This document shows positions 1-4,808 of a stretch of DNA of 5,451 nucleotides, in pieces. The DNA comes from Lachnospiraceae bacterium. Its GTDB lineage: Bacteria; Bacillota_A; Clostridia; Lachnospirales; Lachnospiraceae. The notes beneath the pieces are model-generated. The model searched no databases. It had not been told where the DNA came from and saw only the letters and a program-made list of their open reading frames with translations. The number at the start of each line of letters is the position of its first letter. Position 1 is the first letter of the stretch. Where the stretch lies: assembly GCA_017553665.1 (NCBI GenBank), contig JAFZKM010000017.1, forward strand, positions 1 to 5,451, written 5' to 3'. Both the position numbers and the translations under genes were made by a program.

Positions 1-82
1 GCCTGCCATCGGCGAATCCGCCCGGATACACGAGCCGTCCTTCGACAGCCTGCGCAATCCGTTCAAGTGTCATTCCTGTCAT
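1..82 (-). CDS. murF: UDP-N-acetylmuramoyl-tripeptide--D-alanyl-D-alanine ligase, N-terminal fragment (27 codons; cut by window edge)
   Basis: MurF is the cytoplasmic ligase that adds the D-Ala-D-Ala dipeptide, made by Ddl, to UDP-MurNAc-tripeptide using ATP. Only the first 27 codons are in the window, and the frame is open to the edge. They read MTGMTLERIAQAVEGRLV followed by YPGGFADGR, which fits the usual MurF N-terminus (a hydrophobic and charged helix, then a G-x-L-V strand). The start is the ATG whose complement lies at 80-82. It has a GGAGAAG Shine-Dalgarno 6-9 nt upstream; a second ATG three codons later (71-73) is possible. The gene follows ddl by 53 nt on the same strand, and ddl-murF is a common bacterial pair acting in consecutive steps, which supports the call. 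The fragment is too short to show the Mur ligase ATP-binding motif, so identity rests on the N-terminal pattern plus context. Confidence 0.72.
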   Translation of the reverse strand, partial: MTGMTLERIAQAVEGRLVYPGGFADGR

Positions 83-109
83 ATCTTTCTTCTCCGAAAC
101 TCTTGAAAA

Positions 110-138
110 TGAACCGATACCTCCGTCCCCGTGGTTCA
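110..138 (-). other. Small inverted repeat at the ddl stop codon (weak attenuator or chance)
   Basis: The minus strand carries TGAACC (which includes the ddl TGA stop) and, 17 nt later, GGTTCA followed by TTTTC. Arms are at 133-138 and 110-115. The 6-bp stem plus a short T run resembles a weak terminator between ddl and murF, but the stem is short, the loop is long, and termination here would uncouple two genes that normally work together. It may be chance. Confidence 0.2.
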
Positions 139-1176
139 ATATTTTTTCAGAGAAACCTCGATTATCTTCTCGCAGAGTTCGGGGAACTCGGTACCCTCTG
201 CCCTCGCCTCCTGAGGGATCAGGCTGGTGGGAGTCATGCCGGGAAGCGTGTTCGCCTCGAGACAGAAGAGCTCTCCGTCCTCGTTCATCAGAATGTCCAT
301 GCGCGCGTAGGTCTTGATCCTCAGCGCGTTGTAAGCGTCAAGAGCCACCTTCTGGATGCGCTTCGTAAGCTCATCGGAAATCTCAGCGGGGCAGATCTCA
401 ACGGTCGCGCCCGCCTCGTATTTGTTCTTGTAATCGTAGAAGCCCTGCTTCGGGATGATCTCGACCACGGGGAGCGATCTTCCGTCAAATACGCAGTCGG
501 TAAACTCCCTGCCCTTGATGTACTGCTCTACGAGCACGAGACCCTCAAATCTGTAGCACTCCTTAACCGCCTCGCGGTACTCCTTTTCGTCATGCACGAT
601 AAATACGCCGATCGAGGAACCGCCGCTGCTGACCTTTACAACCGAAGGGAACTTCGGAACGTATGCGTCATCGGGTCCGTTAAGGATGTACGACTCGGGA
701 GTCGGAACGCCGTTAACCTTGAACAATGCCTTTGTCACGGTCTTGTCCATAGCGAGCGCGGAGCTCAGATAATCGGTTCCGGTGTATTTGATGCCGTACA
801 GGTCAAGAGCCGCCTGGATCTTTCCGTTCTCGCCGAAATCGCCGTGCAGGCCCATGAATACGATATCCGCGGCCCTGCAGATCCTGATCACATTTTCCCC
901 GAAGAGCTCGTCGGACTTTAATCTCCTCGAAGCCTTCACCGCCTCGATATCGGGCGCGGTCTCCTTAACCTTCGCGGACTTCTCTGCCCAGTCGATGCCC
1001 GCAGTAAAGAGAGCGTCCTCTTCTCCGGGCGCCAGCTCCTTCTCATAGCCGAGGTACACGTCAAGCAGGATCACATCATGTCCCTTGCTCTTTAATGCCT
1101 TATATATCTGGGTACCCGAAACCAGCGAAACATCGCGCTCGGTACTGATACCGCCGTTCAAAACAACAATCTTCAT
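136..1176 (-). CDS. ddl: D-alanine--D-alanine ligase (ATP-grasp)
   Basis: Cytoplasmic ATP-grasp ligase (346 aa) that joins two D-alanines for the peptidoglycan stem peptide. Visible motifs: N-terminal NGGISTERDVSLVSG (7-21), with the Glu of S-x-E-R that contacts the first D-Ala; HGDFGENG (111-118) and YTG (131-133); MDKTVTK (143-149), with ATP-binding lysines; the glycine-rich SSGGSSIG loop (183-190); VEQYIKGRE (216-224); the omega loop GFYDYKNKY (245-253); RMDI (292-295) and LEANTLPGMTPTS (307-319), carrying the Mg-binding Asp, Glu and Asn. The tyrosine in the FYDY loop is typical of D-Ala-D-Ala rather than D-Ala-D-lactate ligases, so this is not a VanA/B-like resistance enzyme by sequence. 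It is longer than E. coli DdlB (306 aa), mainly through extra charged sequence at about residues 45-95, which I believe is common in clostridial Ddl. Start: the ATG at 1176 gives the standard MKIVVLNGG; an in-frame stop lies about nine codons upstream. The nearby Shine-Dalgarno is poor (see leader). murF follows. Confidence 0.96.
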   Translation of the reverse strand: MKIVVLNGGISTERDVSLVSGTQIYKALKSKGHDVILLDVYLGYEKELAPGEEDALFTAGIDWAEKSAKVKETAPDIEAVKASRRLKSDELFGENVIRICRAADIVFMGLHGDFGENGKIQAALDLYGIKYTGTDYLSSALAMDKTVTKALFKVNGVPTPESYILNGPDDAYVPKFPSVVKVSSGGSSIGVFIVHDEKEYREAVKECYRFEGLVLVEQYIKGREFTDCVFDGRSLPVVEIIPKQGFYDYKNKYEAGATVEICPAEISDELTKRIQKVALDAYNALRIKTYARMDILMNEDGELFCLEANTLPGMTPTSLIPQEARAEGTEFPELCEKIIEVSLKKY

Positions 1177-1226
1177 CTTTACTTTTGCGTACCCGCTCAG
1201 TCAGTCTCCCGCGGGTACTTCCTCCC
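1177..1226 (-). promoter_or_regulatory. Structured ddl 5' leader: strong Shine-Dalgarno separated from the start codon by a hairpin
   Basis: The best ribosome binding sequence upstream of ddl, GGGAGGAA (complement of 1219-1226), lies 43-50 nt before the ATG, too far for normal use. Between them is a perfect 8-bp inverted repeat, GTACCCGC / GCGGGTAC (arms 1211-1218 and 1189-1196, 14-nt loop). Folding it would bring the GGAGG to about 14 nt from the start codon, still a little long. The sequence just before the ATG (AAAAGTAAAG) is a poor Shine-Dalgarno, and the hairpin loop holds another GGGAG. No start codon in the intervening stretch fits the distant site. The inverted repeat is seen directly; a role in ddl translation is inference. 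Confidence 0.5.
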
Positions 1227-1246
1227 TGATATGATTTTTCCCATTA

Positions 1247-1275
1247 ATTATACTCCATACCCCCGAATGCAACAA
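1247..1275 (-). promoter_or_regulatory. Sigma-A-type promoter for ddl(-murF)
   Basis: On the minus strand a perfect -10 box TATAAT (complement of 1247-1252) is preceded at 17 bp by TTGTTG (complement of 1270-1275), a 4/6 match to TTGACA. Transcription would begin near 1240, giving a ddl leader of about 64 nt that includes the distant Shine-Dalgarno and the hairpin. It is divergent from the tRNA promoter, with 29 bp between the two -35 boxes. Confidence 0.7.
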
Positions 1276-1304
1276 CCGATTCTTTTTGTAATCCAAAAAC
1301 GCCC

Positions 1305-1332
1305 TTGCTTTTTTCGGGAAAATGCGTACAAT
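1305..1332 (+). promoter_or_regulatory. Promoter of the tRNA-Gly gene
   Basis: TTGCTT (1305-1310) and TACAAT (1327-1332) are separated by 16 bp, close to the sigma-A consensus. The expected start near 1339-1340 leaves a leader of only about 5 nt before the tRNA, as is common for tRNA genes transcribed alone. Confidence 0.65.
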
Positions 1333-1343
1333 AGTATTCGCGT

Positions 1344-1414
1344 GCACCGTTAGTTTATCGGTAAAACATAAGCTTCCCAAGCTTAGGAGGAGGGTTCGAC
1401 TCCCTTACGGTGCT
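1344..1414 (+). tRNA. tRNA-Gly (anticodon CCC)
   Basis: A full cloverleaf can be folded by hand. Acceptor stem GCACCGT (1344-1350) pairs perfectly with ACGGTGC (1407-1413), with discriminator T at 1414, as usual for bacterial tRNA-Gly. D stem is GTTT/AAAC (1353-1356, 1364-1367) with a 7-nt loop containing GG. Anticodon stem is TAAGC/GCTTA (1369-1373, 1381-1385) with loop TTCCCAA, placing anticodon CCC at 1376-1378, which reads GGG. The variable region is GGAG; the T stem is GAGGG/CCCTT (1390-1394, 1402-1406, one G-U pair) with loop TTCGACT. CCA is not encoded (GAA follows the discriminator base), so it must be added after transcription. This is the only plus-strand gene in the window. It is divergent from ddl and convergent with glf, with its own promoter and terminator, so it looks like a single-gene unit. 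Confidence 0.96.
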
Positions 1415-1415
1415 G

Positions 1416-1451
1416 AAGAACCGGTCCCCTGTTTTCAGAGGACCGGTTCTT
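1416..1451 (+). terminator. Intrinsic terminator of tRNA-Gly, shared with convergent glf
   Basis: A perfect 12-bp stem, AAGAACCGGTCC (1416-1427) with GGACCGGTTCTT (1440-1451), continues after one C-A mismatch into CTG/CAG closing a TTTT loop (1432-1435). On the plus strand it runs into TTCTTTTACTTT, a good U-rich tail for ending the tRNA transcript. It starts one base after the tRNA discriminator and abuts the glf stop codon (1452-1454). For the minus strand the tail is only TTCTTCAGC, so termination of glf is likely weaker, although the same hairpin can protect its 3' end. Confidence 0.85.
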
Positions 1452-2675
1452 TTACTTTAGTCTCTTCACCGTCTCCAGCGCAGCTGCGACGGTCTTGTCC
1501 ATGTCATAGTATTTGTAGCAGCCGAGGCGGCCTCCGAAGGTCACATCGGAGCAACTCTCAGCCATTTCCGCGTATTTCGCGTACATCTCGTTGTTCCTGT
1601 CGTTATTGACCGGATAATAAGGCTCATCGCCGGGCTTCCAGGCCGCGGGATATTCCTTTGTGATCACCGTATGCGGCGTGTCGTCGCCGCCATAGAGCTT
1701 TCCGAACTCGAAATGTCTGTGCTCGATGATGCGCGTATAAGGCACATCCGACGCGGTGTAATTTACGACCGCGCAGCCCTGGAAATTGTCGGTGGGAAGA
1801 GTCTCCTTCTCAAATCGCAGCGACCTGTATTCGAGAGTGCCCGCGCTGTAGCCGAAAAACTCATCGATCGGGCCCGTGTAGATCACATGGCGCGCGATAC
1901 CGAGTCCGGCACACCGGTTATTATTACTGAGGTCTGCCTTTCCCTTACCGCCGACAGGCCTGCCCGACTCCGGGTCCCTGGTTCCTGCCATATCGCCGTC
2001 TTCTTTTCTGCCATCACAGCCGGACTTCATGTCGAAATAATCGCACCCGAGCCTTACTTCCACGCCCTCGAGCATCTTCGCGATCATCGCGGTGTAGCCG
2101 CCGATCGGGATGCCCTGGTAACGGTCATTGAAATAATTGTTGTCAAACGTAAACCTGAGAGGCAGCCTGCGGATAATGAACGAAGGCAGCTCGCTGCACT
2201 TGCGGCCCCACTGCTTCTCGGTGTAGCCCTTTACCAGCTTCTCGTAGACATCGCGGCCGACCATCTTCAGCGCCTGTTCCTCGAGGTTCTTCGGCTCGCC
2301 GATGTTCAGCTCTCTTATCTGGTCATCGATGATCTTCCGCGCCTCGTCGGGCGTCGCAATGCCCCACATCTTGCTGAAGGTATTCATGTTGAAGGGCAGG
2401 TTGTAGAGCTCGTCGCCGTATCTGGCCACGGGCGAATTGATATAATTGTTGAACTCGGCGAAACGGTTCACATAGTCCCAGACCTCTTTGATCGAAGTAT
2501 GGAAAATGTGCGCGCCGTATTCATGCACGATAATGCCGTTCTCATTGGCCGTATACGCGTTGCCCGCGATGTGATCCCTTTTGTCGATCACGAGGCAGGA
2601 ATGCCCCGCGTCGGTCAGTTCTCTCGCACAAACAGCGCCAAAAATACCCGCACCCACGATCAGATAATCATACAT
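1452..2675 (-). CDS. glf: UDP-galactopyranose mutase
   Basis: Flavoenzyme (407 aa) that interconverts UDP-galactopyranose and UDP-galactofuranose in the cytoplasm, supplying galactofuranose for surface glycans. Motifs: FAD-binding GAGIFG (8-13); acidic end of the second Rossmann strand (VIDKRDH, 29-35); AGN (37-39), where most homologues have GGN; YGAHIFHT (53-60); LPFNMNTF (93-100); YTEKQWGRK (151-159), with the active-site Trp156; IIRRLPLRF (167-175), with substrate-binding Arg170; NNYFNDRYQGIPIGGYT (179-195); YTGPIDEFF (266-274); YTRIIEHRHF (313-322), with the flavin-side Arg315; DEPYYPVN (350-357); and GGRLGCYKYYDMD (381-393), with Arg383, Tyr389 and Asp391. All key residues are present, so it should be active. 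It is about 40 residues longer than E. coli Glf (367 aa as I recall it), almost all from one hydrophilic insertion at about 219-256. The start is ATG at 2675 after a modest GGGGG. It lies 65 nt downstream of the gltS-like gene, with a terminator hairpin between them. Confidence 0.95.
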   Translation of the reverse strand: MYDYLIVGAGIFGAVCARELTDAGHSCLVIDKRDHIAGNAYTANENGIIVHEYGAHIFHTSIKEVWDYVNRFAEFNNYINSPVARYGDELYNLPFNMNTFSKMWGIATPDEARKIIDDQIRELNIGEPKNLEEQALKMVGRDVYEKLVKGYTEKQWGRKCSELPSFIIRRLPLRFTFDNNYFNDRYQGIPIGGYTAMIAKMLEGVEVRLGCDYFDMKSGCDGRKEDGDMAGTRDPESGRPVGGKGKADLSNNNRCAGLGIARHVIYTGPIDEFFGYSAGTLEYRSLRFEKETLPTDNFQGCAVVNYTASDVPYTRIIEHRHFEFGKLYGGDDTPHTVITKEYPAAWKPGDEPYYPVNNDRNNEMYAKYAEMAESCSDVTFGGRLGCYKYYDMDKTVAAALETVKRLK

Positions 2676-2699
2676 AGTTTAAGCCCCCATGGAAATACA

Positions 2700-2730
2700 A
2701 GGGAAACGCCGGGCGCACCGCCGTTTCCCT
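2700..2730 (-). terminator. Intrinsic terminator downstream of the gltS-like gene
   Basis: AGGGAAACG (2700-2708) and CGTTTCCCT (2722-2730) form a perfect 9-bp stem. A one-base mismatch and CGG/CCG then close a 5-nt loop. On the minus strand the hairpin lies 10 nt after the symporter stop codon and is followed by TTGTATTTCC, a moderate U-rich tail. Only 24 nt remain to the glf start, too few for a separate promoter. Confidence 0.7.
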
Positions 2731-2740
2731 ATTGTTAAAG

Positions 2741-4126
2741 TTACTTCTTGCGCTTGAAAATAAAGCTCCTGAACAGTATCACGTTCATCACGATAAAGAA
2801 CGCGAGAACGATGATCCAGGTCATTACCGGCTGCTTGGGCGCGAGCGCCGCGAGCAGCATCATCGGGAAACCGAACACGATAGCCGGGAAGTTCTGATAT
2901 ACAAGGTTCTCGGCCACGGGAGTATCGAAATTCCTGTCGATCTCGCGCAGGAGTACGATACCGGTGCTGGCGGTTCCGGTCAGCATTCCGTACATTGCCA
3001 TGAACTGCTCCTCGCCGTATTTCTCGAAGAGCTTCTTCGCGACAAGCTTATTGTAAAGATAGGTCGAAACAGCGCCGACGATACCGATCGTGAGCAGTAC
3101 CGGCCAGTACTGTCCGATGACCTCGATGCGGATCGCCGCGAAGCCCGCCACGATCATCAGGTCAAAGAAGAAGCCGCTGATGCGCTTCATCAGGAATTCA
3201 TTGACATATTCGCGCTGAATGATGCGCGTCTTTCTCGTCATCCTGTTCAGGATCATGTTGATCAGTGATCCGAAGATAACGCCGAACAGGAAGTTAAAGC
3301 CGTAAAGCACGGATTTGAACGAAGGAATGAGGTTCCCGAGGCCGCGGATCACGAGATACGTCACCGCGTAGGTGCCGAATACGAAAGAGAGCTGAACGGT
3401 CAGCTTGTCAATGCTTCCGTTCATCGGGATCTCGGTAGCCTTCTGGATATCGTCGGACGAGAACTGCTCCGCGGTCTCCTCAAAACCGCCGGTAAACTTT
3501 CCGCGCCTGCGCATCACGTTCAGATGGATCACGCCGCCGATCGCAGCGCTCAAGAAGCCCATCGCCGCAACGGTCAGACCGAAGCTCTTGCCGCCCGCGA
3601 AACCGTAATCTGCCTCATAGATGCTTCCGTAGTTAAGCGCCTGGCCGGTTCCCTGTCCGTATCCGAACGGGAGCAGAATGCCTGCCGCCGAGAACATTTC
3701 GGAAGAAAGCATGGCCCAGACGATCGTGATGCCGAGACCGAGCACGCCCTGAAGAAGGTAGGTCGAAACCGTGGTCACGCCGGTGTTGAAGATCTCGCGA
3801 GTGCGATCCTTGCTCCTCTTTTCACCCTGGTGCTTGAACACCGTCGCGATGAAACCGAGCGCGAGGCAGTGATAGGTGATCGTCTCCGCCATGTTCAGGC
3901 CGCTGCCTCCGAAGAACTCGGTGTCGAGCATGACATTGCCCGTGATCAGGCGGAAAACCACGCCCGTGAGCAGTAAAAGCAGACCGCCGAGTACCGATGT
4001 CGGAATGAGCGATCTGCGTAAAAACTTGAGTGTCTTTTTGAGCGCGTTAGCGACAATAAGGCTGACCATAAGTACCGCCGCCAGATTGACCGTTCCCCAA
4101 ACGCCGCTGTCCCAGAAATTCTGCAT
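2741..4126 (-). CDS. gltS: GltS-type sodium/glutamate symporter family protein
   Basis: Polytopic inner membrane carrier (461 aa) of the glutamate:Na+ symporter (ESS) family; E. coli GltS (401 aa) imports glutamate with Na+. I recognise SLIPTSVLGGLLLL (39-52), matching the family's IPEPVAGGLL; the first re-entrant loop, GYGQGTGQALNYG (155-167), corresponding to GltS GHGTGAAW; YGFAGGKSFGLTVAAMG (174-190); and the second loop, MYGMLTGTASTG (378-389), where GltS has a GHCGFGLGATP-like sequence. By eye there are about ten membrane segments, near 11-29, 40-62, 81-96, 115-141, 181-203, 243-262, 271-293, 339-357, 406-429 and 433-453, plus the re-entrant loops and a charged linker at 205-240. No signal peptide is evident. 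The loops differ from classical GltS, so the substrate could be another carboxylate or amino acid. The start has GGGAG about 10 nt upstream. A possible promoter precedes it and a terminator follows, suggesting a single-gene unit. Confidence 0.8.
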   Translation of the reverse strand: MQNFWDSGVWGTVNLAAVLMVSLIVANALKKTLKFLRRSLIPTSVLGGLLLLLTGVVFRLITGNVMLDTEFFGGSGLNMAETITYHCLALGFIATVFKHQGEKRSKDRTREIFNTGVTTVSTYLLQGVLGLGITIVWAMLSSEMFSAAGILLPFGYGQGTGQALNYGSIYEADYGFAGGKSFGLTVAAMGFLSAAIGGVIHLNVMRRRGKFTGGFEETAEQFSSDDIQKATEIPMNGSIDKLTVQLSFVFGTYAVTYLVIRGLGNLIPSFKSVLYGFNFLFGVIFGSLINMILNRMTRKTRIIQREYVNEFLMKRISGFFFDLMIVAGFAAIRIEVIGQYWPVLLTIGIVGAVSTYLYNKLVAKKLFEKYGEEQFMAMYGMLTGTASTGIVLLREIDRNFDTPVAENLVYQNFPAIVFGFPMMLLAALAPKQPVMTWIIVLAFFIVMNVILFRSFIFKRKK

Positions 4127-4164
4127 ATTCTAAAATCTCCCTTGCCGCGATAAAGATCATCGCA

Positions 4165-4194
4165 AATATATTCTCACGGGACCAAATCCCGTAA
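4165..4194 (-). promoter_or_regulatory. Possible promoter of the gltS-like gene overlapping a perfect palindrome (operator candidate)
   Basis: On the minus strand TATATT (complement of 4165-4170) could be a -10 box, with a weak TTTACG -35 (complement of 4189-4194) at 18 bp. The spacer holds the inverted repeat ACGGGA-TTTGG-TCCCGT (4176-4192; 6-bp arms, 5-bp centre). The T run lies upstream of this repeat in the direction of transcription, so it is not a normal terminator for rfbC. Its position over the -35/spacer region suits a repressor site, but no cognate regulator gene is in the window. Confidence 0.35.
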
Positions 4195-4205
4195 AAAACA
4201 AAGTA

Positions 4206-4766
4206 TCAGAACAGGATGCCGTAGTCCTTATAAAACGGCGCCGCCTCGTCCTTTGCCGCGAGGATCGGCTTCTCCCCGTCCTTAAATCCCCAATCGATCC
4301 CAAACTCCGGATCGTCATACCTGATCGACGCTTCGGTCCCGGGCTCGTAATAATTGTCCACTCTGTAGAGGAATTCCACATCGTCCGTGAGTGTCACGAA
4401 GCCGTGCGCAAAACCGCGCGGAATCAGGAATTCCAGCTTATTCTCCGCAGAGAGCTCTACCGAGGTCCACTGCTTATAAGTCGGCGACTCATGCCGCAGG
4501 TCCACCGCCACATCAAGGATCGCGCCTCTCGTACAGCGAACAAGCTTGGCCTGCGAAGCCTCTCCCCTCTGGAAATGCAGCCCGCGCAGCGTCCCCTTCT
4601 GCGCAGAGAAGCTCTGATTGTCCTGGACAAAATCATAATGAAGTCCGGCTGCCTCGAGGTCGCGCTTCGCCCAGGTCTCGCAGAACCACCCGCGGTGGTC
4701 ACCGAAGACCTTCGGCTCTAAAATATATACGTCCTTAAGGGGCGTTTCGATCCTGTTAAACTGCAT
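4206..4766 (-). CDS. rfbC: dTDP-4-dehydrorhamnose 3,5-epimerase
   Basis: RmlC/RfbC (186 aa), the cytoplasmic cupin enzyme that epimerises C3 and C5 of dTDP-4-keto-6-deoxyglucose, third of four steps to dTDP-L-rhamnose. Motifs: FGDHRGWFCETW (21-32); FVQDNQSFSAQKGTLRGLHFQ (46-66 region), with the catalytic base His64 in RGLHFQ; LDVAVDLRHESPTY (84-97), ahead of the usual W; IPRGFAHGF (115-123); the active-site tyrosine region EFLYRVDNYYEP (131-142), Tyr134 being the likely acid; and AKDEAAP (171-177), with Asp173 pairing with the catalytic His. Length is typical (about 180-190). I chose the ATG at 4766 because it has AAGGAAG close upstream and gives the normal family N-terminus (MQFNRIETPLKDVYILEP). 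A GTG 13 codons earlier has no such support. No rmlA, B or D is in view. It follows the serine hydrolase by 42 nt and may share its transcript. Confidence 0.95.
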   Translation of the reverse strand: MQFNRIETPLKDVYILEPKVFGDHRGWFCETWAKRDLEAAGLHYDFVQDNQSFSAQKGTLRGLHFQRGEASQAKLVRCTRGAILDVAVDLRHESPTYKQWTSVELSAENKLEFLIPRGFAHGFVTLTDDVEFLYRVDNYYEPGTEASIRYDDPEFGIDWGFKDGEKPILAAKDEAAPFYKDYGILF

Positions 4767-4771
4767 AATAT

Positions 4772-4778
4772 CTTCCTT
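4772..4778 (-). promoter_or_regulatory. rfbC ribosome binding site that decides the start
   Basis: AAGGAAG (complement of 4772-4778) ends 5 nt before the ATG at 4764-4766. This supports that start over the upstream in-frame GTG at 4803-4805. Confidence 0.75.
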
Positions 4779-4808
4779 CTTCGCCGGCACCGAACGGCAC
4801 GGCACATT

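Noticed and set aside
67..921. Long plus-strand open frame (284 codons) opposite ddl
   Set aside because: It lies antisense to a clearly recognised ddl, has no family resemblance or ribosome site, and fits the frame bias of GC-rich coding DNA.
136..1176. Possible Van-type D-Ala-D-lactate ligase
   Set aside because: The omega loop reads FYDYKNKY with the tyrosine typical of D-Ala-D-Ala ligases, the gene precedes murF, and no vanH, vanX or vanRS genes are seen.
1322..1609. Plus-strand frame running through the tRNA and terminator
   Set aside because: It overlaps the tRNA-Gly cloverleaf and its terminator and the end of glf, so it is not a gene.
1671..2738. Long plus-strand open frame (355 codons) opposite glf
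   Set aside because: Antisense to the full set of Glf motifs. Its composition (rich in Arg, Val, Ala and His) is typical of a shadow frame, and it has no start signal.
2732..3976. Several plus-strand frames (2732-3268, 3405-3608, 3524-3976) opposite the symporter
   Set aside because: They are charged, His/Arg/Asp-rich antisense reflections of a membrane protein gene, without start signals or family features.
4158..4160. ATG upstream of the gltS-like gene as an alternative start
   Set aside because: It is out of frame with the symporter and opens only a short reading frame that ends within its first codons.
4391..4738. Plus-strand frames (4391-4738, 4404-4721) and out-of-frame minus frames (4457-4702, 4157-4381) within rfbC
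   Set aside because: All overlap the strongly supported rfbC in other frames and show no recognisable features.
4767..4805. Upstream GTG start for rfbC, adding 13 residues (MPCRSVPAKKEDI)
   Set aside because: It has no Shine-Dalgarno, whereas the internal ATG at 4766 has AAGGAAG at good distance and gives the usual family N-terminus.
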